Origin: Rhizoctonia solani
Taxonomy: Eukaryota; Basidiomycota; Agaricomycetes; Cantharellales; Ceratobasidiaceae
DNA: 64,000 nucleotides
NCBI RefSeq assembly: GCF_016906535.1
Contig: NC_057383.1
Location: forward strand, 1,798,001 to 1,862,000
Direction: 5' to 3'
Of the stretch, positions 1-10,182 are shown piece by piece. The position numbers were made by a program, and so were the translations under genes. Position 1 is the first letter of the stretch. The number at the start of each line of letters is the position of its first letter. The notes below the pieces were generated by a model that saw only the letters and a list, made by a program, of their open reading frames with translations, was not told the origin of the DNA and did not search any database.

Positions 1-1
1 A

Positions 2-622
2 TCAACTCGAGTAGTGTCCCGATCAAGACCCTCAATTTCTGGACGCACAACTCCAAGCTTTGGAAGCAACCCGACAAGCATATTTGGCATGTCCCTCCGT
101 CGACCATCATCCAGGAACTCGTCCAGAAATCCATTCTCCACATCTGTAAATGGAAGTTATGACGGGCCGAGCTCGATCCCTATGCCACTCTCCGCTGCAC
201 CGAGCCTCGCCCGTATCCCAGCCTCGCCCCTCCCCGCCCGCACGAGCATAAATCAAGATCATAACCCTTTTGCACGACCAATCACACCGGTTGGCCTCGC
301 GATGTTGCCCCCTCCTGTCCCTGCCGACCGTAGCCCATCGAAATCCGAGAGTTTCAATATGCGAAGGTCCACCAGGACCCTTTCCATGCATCCGTCTGGT
401 CATACTGGACGTGGTACAGCCACCAATCCCCACTTGCCGGGCTTGAGTGGCGCTCGTAAGGTGTCATCCCCTCCCCGCGGAGGAGCAAATCTAGGCGCCA
501 GTCGTATCGGACGACCCGGTTCGTATGGACTCTCAGGGAAACAATCAGGCAAAGACGACAAGAAGGCAAGTCCCTCGGGTCGATTGCGGAGTGGGAGTGT
601 CGGTTGGAACCGAGAGCGGTAA
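2..622 (+). CDS. 3' end of an unrecognised Ser/Pro/Arg-rich protein
   Basis: The reading frame is already open at the window edge and runs to a TAA at 620-622, so this is the C-terminal part of a gene that begins upstream. The roughly 206 visible residues are dominated by Ser, Pro, Arg and Gly and contain basic Ser/Arg patches such as RRPSSRNSSRN. I see no catalytic motif, membrane segment or repeat. Such tails are typical of disordered regions of fungal signalling or cytoskeletal proteins, with RRxS-like sites that kinases could modify, but that is only inference. The codon bias is towards C/G in third positions, unlike the AT-richer DNA that follows, which supports real coding. The function is unknown. 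Confidence 0.6.
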   Translation, partial: STRVVSRSRPSISGRTTPSFGSNPTSIFGMSLRRPSSRNSSRNPFSTSVNGSYDGPSSIPMPLSAAPSLARIPASPLPARTSINQDHNPFARPITPVGLAMLPPPVPADRSPSKSESFNMRRSTRTLSMHPSGHTGRGTATNPHLPGLSGARKVSSPPRGGANLGASRIGRPGSYGLSGKQSGKDDKKASPSGRLRSGSVGWNRER

Positions 623-2557
623 ATAAAACCATGCCATGCAAAAAAAAAATGCTTCCGTTTGGTGTTTATATATGGCTCTTGGGTTTCCATACTTTCTCCT
701 GGTCTTCGGGTTCTATGCACTCCTATTTTTTTCTTTCTCTCTCAACAGTCACGATAATTATAACGAGGAATTCGTCTCGCTCCGCCCATTCATTCTCCAC
801 TTCTTCTCTGCGTGTTTGACTGTTCTTTGAACAACATACACCTCCCCCATTCTGCATGTATCACGAACCGCCTCGTTTCTATTTGCTATTTTCTGGTTCT
901 GGCTTACATATATACTTCCTATACATTCGTTACTTTTTCCTTTTTGTCATTTAGTCGAGGTTAGCACATGTTATTGGGTGTCGAGCAATAACAAACAGTA
1001 AATAGGTATTCGACTACTATCGTGGCTTGGCCTGCTTATGATTAGGATTAAAATGACATTTATGATTTTGACACGACACGATTTCCATACCTTTTCATAG
1101 AGTCTGCAATAATTCAACAAGCGCTAGCCTCGAGATAACCATATGTGTTTACGTGTTGGGTCTTAGACCCCAAGTGGAACCATCGTCCGTGCAAACCATT
1201 CTACTCATTCACAAAGTTGGGAAGAGTAGATGATAATTCTCAAAGTCCTGGATATCTTAGGGTTTGGAGCGAAGTACATGTGGAATGGGTTCCTATCTGA
1301 TACGATTAGAATCAGGAGATCAGCCAGTTCTCTGATCGAATCTCTAAACGCTCTCCTTTAGGGTATCTTCGTTACAGTACTTGCGATCATGCCGTTCTAG
1401 ATACTGACCACTTTTGTTCCGTCTGGTCATTATTTCGTAGATTTGACGCCAAAGACGGGGTACTGGAGTTCTATAGCTGTTGAGGGATGAGCAGGAAGGT
1501 AGAAGGGTGTCCTGGGTGCATGTATCCCCCCAACCTCCTGGTCTGACGTTACTCTGGTACTAGTTGACAAGACCAAGTACTCGAACTTTCTTAGCATCAC
1601 GATTGCCCACGGCACAGCCAGACAACCGCTGGCATATCTCTCAAGGAGCTAAAACACTATTGCTTTGAATGAGTAGTCATAGTCTTAAATCCAACGCAAT
1701 TAAGAACTCTGCTGGGATAGGCCAACCAGACCATCTATTGAGTTCGAGATTTATCTTCACAGGTTAGTTGGAGGTGCTTGACGCTCCATTATTCAAGCCT
1801 AGCTATGCGTATTGAGTGACCGTACAATATATGCGGATAGATTATCATTTCGGCTGTGTTCCCCGGTGCAATTCGCAATGTAACGCATGGCAGCGGCTAA
1901 TTCCTGCCTCTTTCACGGGCGCTAACATTATCTTTCGACATCATTCGACGTGCCAGACAGCTCCAATGATCACGAAGATGCTATGATTTATGGCAACCTT
2001 GGAATCTCTATCGTTATGTGTTTGCAGCGAGCCATGCCGTCCAGCATCTCGAGCTATGCGCGCTCTTCTCAAGCCACATGACTGTATTAGTAACAGGACT
2101 TACATGATGAGCATCGCAGTACTCAAGTACACTACCTGCGTACTAAATGATTTATTCGTGTCCTTTGTCGCCATCAAACGCACTATGCAGATGTGCTTGC
2201 AAACTATCGGAAATGGGAAATGGGAAATAAAGAAATCGAATATGTGGCCCATATACCGCATTAGCTCAGGAACACCCAACGGTAGCAAGAGAATTTAGGT
2301 TCTACGCCGTAAGGTTGTGGGGCTGTGGTTTCATCAGAAGCAGACTCAAGAAGGTAGTAGGAGATAAGGCAGGTAGCATAATATAGGTGCCCCAGTAGCC
2401 TCGTGTGCGAACCTTCCGTTTCCAGCTGATGATAGATAGCATGTACTTCTCTCAACTTGTAGAACCAACCTAACGCGGGAAGGTATTTAGTCTGGCCTCC
2501 CACCAGTGATAGTTGTCACTGTTTGAGCGTTTTATGACTTTGGGTCCTCCTTCCGCC
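623..2557. other. intergenic, no gene seen
   Basis: After the stop codon comes a T/C-rich 3' flank and then mixed-composition DNA without a convincing reading frame. The short ORFs here have no recognisable domains and lack the codon bias of the neighbouring genes. I see no RNA gene. The stretch ends just before exon 1 of the broken P450 copy. Confidence 0.5.
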
Positions 2558-3618
2558 ATGATTGACAAGGCACACGTACGGTTGACCAATTGTAACCCAT
2601 TTGTTGGATGGTCTGTTGGCTGCCTGCTTCTGCTATTCCTGTTATGGTGTTGGAGTCAACAAACCAACCGCTACAGAAACATGCCTCCAGGTAAGATTCT
2701 AGCTGTTGTTAGCCTTGTGCCACATCAACTGAAGTCCTGGTGGTGTGCCCAGGGCCTTCTGCACTTCCAATCATAGGTAATGCGCATCAGTTGAAACCTG
2801 CAAACATATACAAACAGTATGTGATGCCCTTTGTTGGCTTGTTATTGCTTATTGTAGCCACTGTGTAGATTCCAAGACCTAAACAAAAGATATGGGCCAC
2901 TTGCCTTGCTGAAGGTTGGATACACCAATATAGTTGTTATAGGCGGTGATGGAACACTTGTGCAAGAGCTACTTGACAAGCGTGGCGCAATATACTCTAA
3001 CCAACCCATGGAGCTTGTAAACAACATTGCAGGTTGTGGTGACCATATTTTGTAAGTCCTAAAAGTAGCAGGAATGAGTTCTGACCACATAGGTTATTTG
3101 GCAGATTTCAAAGAGATACAGATAAATGGCGTACTTCTAGAAAGCTGATTGTGCAACATTATGCTCCCCATGTAGCCAAGACAGAGCACATCTGTCTTCA
3201 AGAGGCTGAGAGTGTTCAATTGATACACAATTTTCTGCGTCAGCCTGAGCGGTTCATGGAGCATGTGATGAGGTATACTACCAGTGTTGTTACTTGTTTG
3301 AGTGAGTAATGCGCAACGCTAACCTGGATAAGTAATCTGAGTACCAAGCACTGGAAGATTATGGGGTATGTTGTGGAACATATCAGGACCCAGCAGTCCG
3401 CAGCATCAAGCAAATAATGGAGGAGATTACTGCATTGAATATCCCAGGAGCCAAGCCACCGGTAGAAGCATTTCCATGGCTTTGGTATGGAAAGAGCTCA
3501 TCCATAATTACTTGCACTAGACATCCAATATGCTGACCCTGAGTTAGGTACTTACCAGATTTTATGATGATGCACTGGAAGTCTAGAGCCAAAGAGGTTG
3601 GAGAGATCATGGACAAAA
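2558..3618 (+). pseudogene. cytochrome P450 copy 1, segment 1 (exons 1-6)
   Basis: This is the 5' part of a P450 gene that matches, exon by exon, the complete paralogue at 24471-26766. Exon 1 encodes an N-terminal membrane anchor (GWSVGCLLLLFLLWCW) and the proline hinge NMPPG. Later exons encode RYGPLALLKV, VVIGGDGTLVQELLDKRG and FQRDTDKWRTSRKLIVQHY, all still open. The introns lie at the same places as in the paralogue. The start ATG at 2558 is chosen because it precedes the anchor by a similar distance. The coding sequence stops at the codons for IMDK, where a Tc1-type transposon is inserted at a TA. The gene resumes at 5416 and again at 20394. It is a duplicate destroyed by insertions rather than by stop codons. 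Confidence 0.85.
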
Positions 3619-3620
3619 TA

Positions 3621-3827
3621 CACTTGCGCCCAAAAAGATTGAGCCACATGAGCTCAAATCAATGACGCTCATGTGTCACCTGCACAATTGAGAATTTGTT
3701 TACAATGTAATAGTAAATTATGTAGATACAGTAGTATAGAACATATGTACAAAGTTTCAGATCAAAATTAAGTCTCCTTGTGGAGATACAAGTGAGCAAA
3801 ATTTTTGGGCTGGCTCATTCTTTTTGA
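3621..3827 (+). repeat. left terminal inverted repeat of Tc1-type element
   Basis: This 207-bp stretch matches the reverse complement of 5207-5413. The outer end CACTTGCGCCC directly abuts the TA. Several mismatches with the right copy read as independent hits on one CpG (for example ctgc here against ccac in the complement of the other end). Confidence 0.9.
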
Positions 3828-4337
3828 TCACTTTATATAAGCTACTTGGTCCTCCTCATTGAGTGCCATTTACCACCCCTTTTTACGCTCAAATACCTGC
3901 CAAAAGTGCGCAAATGGCTTGATACACTAGTCCCAAGACTAAGGCTCAGATAATTGCACTGAAAAAGCTTGAATACTCAGATTGGGCAATTGTTCAGCTT
4001 TTGCAACCTCAGACCAAGGTCTCTCATGCAACTGTTGGTTGTATCTGGGCCAAGTATGGACTTACTGACCGCCCACTTGATTGACACAATCCCATTCCTG
4101 GGCGCCCACAAAAACTAACCCCCAGCAACATCAGATTTGCTGCTTTGGCCCTAGCTTGGAGTAGAGTACCAACAGCAGCAAATATTAGACGGCAGTACTT
4201 CCCTGCTGTTGGGTCCTCTACCCTCTGCTGCTACCTCTGAGAGCTGGGTTTACAGCCGTACAAACGCTGCCAAGTACCCCTGCTCACTTATTGGCATAGA
4301 AAAGCCCATTGCGCATGGGCCCACAGTTGATTATTCT

Positions 4338-4510
4338 TGTCATAAACAGAGGAAAATAGAACTAGCCGGAATTGAACCAGCTTGACCACTAAGCCATAGA
4401 GCCCTATTATTCCTCTGCTGACAACCCATGATTACACCTGCTACCCCCCAAATTTGGGCTTGGGCCAGCATGCAACCACTTGTACTGGTCATGTGACCGT
4501 GTCCAGGACA
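4338..4510 (-). mobile_element. solo LTR of the tRNA-like miniature LTR element
   Basis: This 173-bp sequence begins TGTCATAAAC, ends GTCCAGGACA and is flanked by a perfect 5-bp direct repeat, ATTCT (4333-4337 and 4511-4515). By eye it is identical to both LTRs of the full element at 19586-20020. A single LTR with a clean duplication is the expected product of recombination between the two LTRs of an inserted element. The strand is assigned from the polypurine tract of the full copy. It contains a tRNA-derived module (4357-4403). Confidence 0.92.
4357..4403 (-). other. tRNA-derived module in mini-LTR (anticodon arm missing)
   Basis: Read on the minus strand, the 47 nt give an acceptor-like 5' strand GGCTCTA, then a D arm (GCTT, loop AGTGGTC, AAGC), then a T arm (GCTGG, loop TTCAATT, CCGGC, sharing GC with the D stem), then TAGTTCT, which pairs at 5 of 7 positions with the 5' strand, one of them a G-T wobble. 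The A box (TGGCTTAGTGG) and B box (GGTTCAATTCC) fit Pol III consensus but are only 7 nt apart because the anticodon arm is absent. TTTT, a Pol III terminator, follows at 4356-4353. It cannot be a functional tRNA. Confidence 0.75.
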
Positions 4511-5206
4511 ATTCTGGCCACAATCATGCTGGGACAACATTGTCTTCTCAGACAAAGTCCAAATCAAGTTATTTGGGGCCAACAGCGGCCAATATTACTG
4601 GAGGCAACCTAGTGAGTCCCTGTATAATCCCCAATACACCAAAAAGACAATATCTCATGGTGGCAGGGGTATCTTCATTTGGGGGTGCATTACCCAAGAG
4701 GGAGTTGGGCAATTGTACCTTATACAACGCAAGCTGAATGCCCTGGGATACATTGAAATCCTTGGGGACGCCTTCTTTGGAACCCTTGCCAACTATAAAA
4801 TCACCCTGTTTGACATTACATTCCAGCACAACCAAGATCCAAAGCATACAGCCAGGCTGACACAATGTTGGCTTGCCAGTTGGGGTGTAAGCGTCCTCCC
4901 ATGGCCATCAAAAAGCCCAGATTTGAATATAATTGAGAACATCTGGTGGCATCTGAAGGAGCGCATGCATACTCACCAACCTCCCGCTTTGAATAAGGAA
5001 GAATTATGGAAAATAGTGAGGGACAAATGGAAACAAATTTCCCCAAAATATATTGGCAATTTGTATGATTCATTACCGCATTGAGTACAAGCTGTGTATT
5101 TAGCTAAAGGTGGAAACACCAAATACTAAAATTTGTATCCAAATTATTCAGTTTTGCATGTCATTTTGGGTGCATGCGTGCAGTTGCAGGTGCAATTTGA
5201 AAATGC

Positions 5207-5413
5207 TCAAAAAGAATGAGCCAGCCCAAAAATTTTGCTCACGCGTATCTCCACAAGGAGACTTAATTGCAATCTGAAACTTTGTACATATGTTCTATAC
5301 TACTGTATCTACATAATTTACTATTACATTGTAAACAAATTCTCAATTGTGTGGGTGACGCGTGAGCGTCATTGATTTGAGCTCACGTGGCTCAATCTTT
5401 TTGGGCGCAAGTG
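5207..5413 (-). repeat. right terminal inverted repeat of Tc1-type element
   Basis: This is the inverted partner of 3621-3827, the same length and ending GGGCGCAAGTG before the TA at 5414. It retains more CpG than the left copy (acgcgt against atgtgt). Confidence 0.9.
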
Positions 5414-5415
5414 TA

Positions 5416-6113
5416 TATGGCGGTGGAAATCAAGTCTTTTTTATTCAGCTCCAAATAATACTTACACTATGTCATTAGATCTAGCCAAGATTGGACAAGA
5501 GCAAGGTGTTAGTGGTTTGAACACTAATACTCTGGCCCACAAACTCCAAGTAAGCAAAGATAGTAGCGGCCTGACACAGCGCCAGCAAGCCTATACGTGT
5601 GGAGTTGTCCTTGAGGGTGGCTCTGATATTGTGAGTCAGCAGCCTGGTGGAGGTTGATTTAATAATACTTGCTATCTTTATAGGTTGCGGGTGCAATCTG
5701 CACGTGTATATTGGCGTAAGTTTTACCTTACTCTTATTGAGGCGTATGTTTATTTGTTTCAGCTTGATTCAGAATACAATATATCAAAAACGTGGAAGAG
5801 AGGAGATTGATGGCCTTTATGATGAAGAGACTCTACCCAGGTGGGAGGACAAACAACAAATGCCGTTTGTAAGAGCAAGTAAGTAAAACTCCTGTCTCAA
5901 CTTTTGTGCAATAGCCTATATATATGTTGAACGCAATGAGTGGTCAAAGAAGTTTTGCGCTGGCGCCCACCTATTCCCGCAGGTGTTCCTCACCGACTCA
6001 AGCAAGGTAAACTATGCCTTCAAATACTCTAAATCATAAGGTTCATTACAAATAATTCTCAGACAATTTTTACAAAAACTATTACCTTCCAAAAAATTCA
6101 ACTAGTAAGCCAC
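5416..6113 (+). pseudogene. cytochrome P450 copy 1, segment 2 (end of exon 6 to start of intron after the ExxR exon)
   Basis: The segment resumes the P450 gene after the Tc1 element. It encodes LDLAKIGQEQGVSGLNTNTL, then the I-helix region TCGVVLEGGSDIV, then GREEIDGLYDEETLPRWED and the K-helix region VVKEVLRWRPPIP, which contains the ExxR pair (E and R of EVLR). The paralogue at 25584-26200 has the same exons. The last exon ends at ..AACT A and its donor GTAAG is retained at 6105. Gypsy A is inserted 9 nt inside that intron with target duplication GCCAC (6109-6113). Confidence 0.85.
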
Positions 6114-6400
6114 TGTCGTAGACACAATCGATACCAGGGAATTTATTCCCAATTTCTCGAATTTAAACGAAGGCAATCGGAGAACATTTTCAATCACGTG
6201 ACATCGGCGCTTATATCCTATGCTAAGCGCCAAGCCACGTCCCCATCCGCGCTTATCTCAGCACACGTAGCCACCTCCACCTGATGACATCATTATGACA
6301 CGTCAGTGACACGTATGCATGAGTAAGGCCAACTGCGGAGCGGGGTTCTTATTTGATACGGTATTGGATATAATGTAATTGTAAATAGCTTGACTGTAGA

Positions 6401-6410
6401 ATATATAAGG
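6401..6410 (+). promoter_or_regulatory. TATA box of Gypsy A LTR promoter
   Basis: ATATATAAGG lies about 30 nt upstream of 6432-6436, the expected start of the R region. The same arrangement occurs in family B. Confidence 0.65.
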
Positions 6411-6435
6411 AGGCCAACCAACCATGGTAACACCC

Positions 6436-6448
6436 AGGTCAGTTACCT
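6436..6448 (+). promoter_or_regulatory. self-primer sequence at predicted 5' end of Gypsy A RNA
   Basis: AGGTCAGTTACCT is the exact reverse complement of the 13 nt just inside the LTR (6689-6701). The position, about 30 nt after the TATA box, puts it at the 5' end of the transcript. This is the geometry of self-primed Tf1/sushi-type elements, where the RNA 5' end folds back and primes minus-strand synthesis. Confidence 0.75.
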
Positions 6449-6688
6449 CTTGTCGCATCCACCACTGTACGAGGGCCTTACAGCCCAGTAAAGTTACTTA
6501 GTTACACGCCTTAAGCGTCGTTCTCGCAGTACATACGTAGCTCGCTGCCGCCTTATAGCGCGTGGCCATCGTAGTTAGTTAGTCCGTCGTCGTAGGGTAA
6601 CCCACCGCCGCCTTAAGCGGTTCATTGTATTAGTTACACGGCCACAAGCGCCCGCACCCTCAACGTCCTTACAGGCGTCCAGGACACT

Positions 6689-6701
6689 AGGTAACTGACC
6701 T
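6689..6701 (+). promoter_or_regulatory. primer-binding site of Gypsy A (self-priming)
   Basis: AGGTAACTGACCT begins two bases after the 5' LTR ends at 6686. It pairs perfectly with 6436-6448 and does not begin with the TGG expected for a tRNA-primed element. Confidence 0.75.
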
Positions 6702-7201
6702 TAAGTCGGTTGCAAACCGTGCCCACAAAGCACACCCTACTCAGCCTCGACAAACGAGAAGGTCCCCTGTACTAGCACGAGGGAAATCACCTGATCAGGC
6801 TCGCCTTTTGCTATCAATAATCAAACTAGCGTCGGCCCCAGGTAGTACCAAATTGCTATAAGGCAGACGGATCCTGATCGTCCGCTTACCACCGGTCACC
6901 GCACCCTTTGTCAGCAGAGCTAGTCAGCAGATCCACCCGCTTGCAGAAAACCCGTTCCACATCACGCCCGTACACGGCAGTTGATTGGTCAATAGGGACT
7001 GTCCAACGCTAGGCGGTTGACGCAAGCTCTTAGCGCCAGTACAATAAAGCGCCCCATAAGTCCTGATACAGGCACCCTTGGCTACAACAGCCCCCATTAC
7101 CCCTATTCTTGCCCACCATTACGTCACGCACCCCCTCTCGCGCTTCCTCCCGCGCTTCCCAACGCGCCACCTCCCACCAAGGCCGTTCATATCCTCATGA
7201 A

Positions 7202-8553
7202 ATGGCAACCCGCTCCCGGAGCACCGCTCGTCCCCAATCCCCTCTTGATCAAGGAGAGTTGGGACCCACTCTTCAGGCAACCGCCGATGAGTCAGGGAGC
7301 CTCGAACCAGAGGTCTACGGGGAAATATCCCTCAGCCGCGCAATCTCCCTCATTCTGGGATTGCAAAACCAAGTCATCAGGCTCGAGCGGGAACTCGAGG
7401 AAGTCAAGGAAATCAACAAGGAAGCCCGAGACTGGATGGGAGCAGTCGACCAAGCCCTCACTTGCATCGAGGCTAGGGGTGAAACCCCACACACACCAGA
7501 AGACCGGAAACCTCCGGCAGTCGAGGCCACGCCCAGGCCCTTACCCAAAGCCGACCCTCTTCCAGCGCCTAGCGCGCCCCTTGTTGCCTGGGCTAACCCC
7601 ACAAAAGCTCCCCCCATCTTTGCCCAACCAATGCCCGTCCGAGCTCCCCCGCGAGTCCAGACTCCCCCTGCACCTACGCCTATCCGGCTCCAATCCCCCC
7701 AAGTCCCACAACCAGTGGCCCCTGTAGCCACTTATCAAGCCCCGGTCAAGGTGGACCACCCTGACGCCTATACGGGGAAGATAGGGAACAAAGCCTGCCA
7801 ATGGCTTACACGGATGCTGGCATGGGTACGTCTGAATCAACGGATGTTCCCCACGGATCAGGAGGTTCTGTTGTTCCTCCTAATGAACATGAAGGACGTA
7901 GCAGGAGCCTGGGCTCACCCCCACCTCAACCAACTAGGGTCCCACAGGGCCCTCATCCAAACGGTTGACAAGTTCAGGACGGAGTTTTTAGCTGCATTTG
8001 GGAACCCGGATGCCACGCGAGCCGCCGAGCGGCAAATCACACAACTTACTCAGACAGGAACCTGTGCTGAGTACATTACAAAGTTTAGGACCATCGCCAT
8101 GGACCTAGACTGGAACGACGCCGCCCTTCGTGGGCAATTCGCACGTGGCCTCCACTGGGAGGTCAGCCGCCTCATCGCCACTTGAGAACGGCGCCCAACT
8201 ACCCTCCTGGAGCTGCAGAACGCAGCCCTGGTCATTGACAACGCCCTCCGCAAGGAGCGTGCCAGCCACCCGCCTAAGGGTAGTAAGTCTGGAACTTCCT
8301 CCACCCCCAACAGGGGGCGAGTACCGGCCAACAGGCCACAAGACCAGGGCGCTTATCCAGCGATCCCAATTTTGTCCCCGAGGAGGAGCAAAACCGCCGC
8401 CGGGCCAAAGGCCTATGCATCAAATGCGGCAAGTCGGGACACAAGTTTGCGGAATGCCGCACTGGCTGGAAGGCCACACCTAAGGAGGAAAGTGTCAAGA
8501 AGGAAGCCGCCAAGGTTGGCAAAGAATCTGGACCCGAATCGGGAAAAGATTAA
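7202..8553 (+). pseudogene. Gypsy A gag (one TGA stop, one frameshift)
   Basis: The likely start ATG at 7202 gives MATRSRST; the frame is open further upstream. After an acidic/proline-rich N-terminus and a coiled-coil-like segment (QVIRLERELEEVKEI) comes the retrotransposon gag region with WLTRMLAWV and CAEYITKFRTIAMDLDW. A TGA at 8183-8185 replaces an expected CGA. A single-base frame change somewhere in about 8190-8360 is then needed to reach the CCHC zinc knuckle CIKCGKSGHKFAEC. The gag stop is TAA at 8551-8553. Gag packages the RNA into virus-like particles. The homologue in Gypsy B (11953-13146) shows the same layout. Confidence 0.9.
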
Positions 8554-8582
8554 GGGCACCTGCCGCCGCGCGCAAGGGCCCC
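8541..8582 (+). promoter_or_regulatory. -1 ribosomal frameshift signal at Gypsy A gag/pol junction
   Basis: The heptamer G GGA AAA (8541-8547) is in the gag frame and fits the X XXY YYZ slippery rule. A 6-nt spacer (GATTAA, which contains the gag stop) precedes a potential hairpin: GGGC at 8554-8557 with GCCC at 8578-8581, plus an inner TGC/GCA pair. Pol continues in the -1 frame (KRLRAPAAARKG..). The same heptamer and spacer recur in Gypsy B. Confidence 0.7.
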
Positions 8583-9621
8583 AAGAACTCTGGCTCATGT
8601 ATCGAAATCTGTAATATATCTAGTAGTAGAATGTCACCCCTGTTCACCATTTCGATCAGACCAGAGAAAAAAGCGGAACCACTAGAAGCCCTGATAGATT
8701 CAGGCGCCACCTCATCCTTCCTCCACCCCCGTACCGCGGAACTACTCCGCCTCCCACTCATTGATCTCCCTACACCCCGTACCGTCACTATGCTCGATGG
8801 GTCGAGCCCCCAGGCAGGCAAAATCTGGAAGAAGGCAGTCCTAACCTTCTCCTTTGATGGCAAAAAAATGACAGAGACCTTCCTTATATGTAACACCGGG
8901 TCTCATGCTGCTATCTTAGGATTGAAATGGTTGGATGCCCACAACCCAGAGATTGATTGGAACATGCGCACCCTTACCTTCCCTCATGCAACCCCCGAAC
9001 ATGTGGCCATCGCCGAGGAAGAGGAAGCTGATAAAAACCCCCTTGAAGGAGTACCCTCCGAGTACCATCAATACGCCAAGGTATTTGGGGAAGAAGAATT
9101 CAACAAGCTCCCTCCACACCGGCATTACAATATTGGAATAGAACTCACGGAAGAAGGACCCCTTAACTCCCCCCTTTACAGTATGGCAGACGCCGAGTCC
9201 GCTACACTCAAGGACTGGCTCAGGGATGAGTTGAAAGCTGGGAAAATCCGCCCTAGCAAGTCTTCCATCAGTTCCCCCGTGATGTTTGTCCCAAAGAAAG
9301 ATGGTTCCCGTCGCTTGGTTGTTGACTACCGTTGCCTTAACAATCGCACCAAGAAAAATGTTTATCCACTTCCCCGCCCAGATGATCTTATGGCCCAGCT
9401 CCGTGGCGCCAAGATCTTTACCAAACTAGACTTATGGTGGGGCTACAACAACGTGCGAGTTAAAGAAGGAGATGAATGGAAGACCGCATTCCGAACCAAG
9501 TACGGCCTCTATGAATCCCTGGTGATGACTTTTGGTTTGACAAACGCCCCCGCCGCCTTTCAGCACTTCATGAACGAGTTGTTCAAAGACTTACTGGATG
9601 TATGCGTCATCATATACTTAG
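8547..9621 (+). pseudogene. Gypsy A pol, part 1: protease and N-terminal RT
   Basis: Reading in the -1 frame relative to gag, this part contains the aspartic protease motif LIDSGATSSF and the RT fingers/palm motifs RLVVDYRCLNN, FTKLDL and FGLTNAPAAFQHFMNEL. It ends at CVIIYL, exactly where the catalytic YLDD should be completed. A solo LTR of family B splits the aspartate codons, and the reading continues at 10183. Confidence 0.92.
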
Positions 9622-10182
9622 TGTCATAACCTCCTAACATATACCACTGGAATCGCACGATTTTTCTATTATTTTTAGTATTTTTTACGGACTTGATATC
9701 TTTTGTTTTTCGATCACGTGATCTCGGCGCTTATTATGCCGAGATGCCGCGCCGAGATGCCGTGCCAAGGGCGCTTAGGAGAAATCCACGCTTCTGTGCA
9801 GCCCGCAGCACGCTTCTCATTTGTCTTAGCTACTTCTTTCTCTCACGCGCACAGACCATGTAGATAGTGTGCTTTGTCTATATATACAGCAGGGAAATCG
9901 CTTGGAGACACCAAGTCGATTTTACCTCGTCTCTTATTCACTAGAGAAGGTAGCCAGCCAGCTAAGTAGCCGGCCCCAGTAGTAACAGTAGCACTCACCC
10001 CTTTTACTTGACCTACCACACCTCCAGGCCTCAGGCCCCATCGCCATCAGTAGATAGTAGTAAGCCGCCTTAAGCGGTATTAGATAGCCTTAGATAAGTA
10101 GAGTACATAAGCAGTGTCTGTAGTAGTTACGGCCTTAAGCGCCCCCCACTAGCGAGTACCCACCTTACAGTGGTGTACAACA
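9622..10182 (+). mobile_element. solo LTR of Gypsy B family inside Gypsy A RT
   Basis: This 561-bp sequence begins TGTCATAACC, ends GGTGTACAACA and is flanked by the duplication CTTAG (9617-9621, 10183-10187). It aligns along its length with the 562-bp LTRs of Gypsy B, including the TATA box and the CAAGTCGATTTTA self-primer sequence, but is more diverged from them than they are from each other. It is what is left after LTR-LTR recombination. Confidence 0.92.

Larger units (their letters stand above)
3914..5084 (+). pseudogene. Tc1-type transposase, inactivated by four TGA stops and an LTR insertion
   Basis: The N-terminal part reads as a helix-turn-helix module (KTKAQIIALKKLEYSDWAIVQ, then WAKYGLTDRP). 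The catalytic part contains FSD (first Asp), HNQDPKHTA (second Asp) and WPSKSPDLNIIEN (the Glu), the DD34E triad of Tc1 enzymes. Cut-and-paste transposition at TA sites is the family function. The frame would be continuous except for TGA codons at 3920, 4082, 4238 and 4328, each fitting a lost CGA arginine codon, and the 178 bp (173-bp LTR plus 5-bp duplication) at 4338-4515. The frame before and after the LTR is the same once 178 bp are removed. FSDE of active relatives reads FSDK here. The protein cannot be made. Confidence 0.9.
3619..5415 (+). mobile_element. Tc1/mariner-type DNA transposon (degenerate)
   Basis: The element is flanked by TA dinucleotides (3619-3620 and 5414-5415), as expected for Tc1/mariner target-site duplication. 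It has 207-bp terminal inverted repeats that begin CACTTGCGCCC. Inside lies a DD34E-type transposase frame ruined by TGA codons. It is inserted near the 3' end of exon 6 of the P450 copy; removing it rejoins the P450 reading frame (..gacaaatatggcg..). A 173-bp solo LTR has inserted into the transposase gene. Without that insertion the element is about 1615 bp, a normal size for Tc1 with long TIRs. The two TIRs differ mainly at CpG-derived positions, so the element is older than its passenger. Confidence 0.93.
6114..6686 (+). repeat. 5' LTR of Gypsy A
   Basis: This is a 573-bp TG..CA repeat whose partner is 19376-20388 without the 440-bp insert. It contains a TATA-like box (6401-6410) and, 30-35 nt downstream, the 13-nt sequence that is complementary to the primer-binding site. 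Confidence 0.95.

Noticed and set aside
4357..4403. Functional tRNA gene on the minus strand
   Set aside because: The anticodon arm and variable region are absent and the acceptor stem has two mismatches. The module is part of an LTR.
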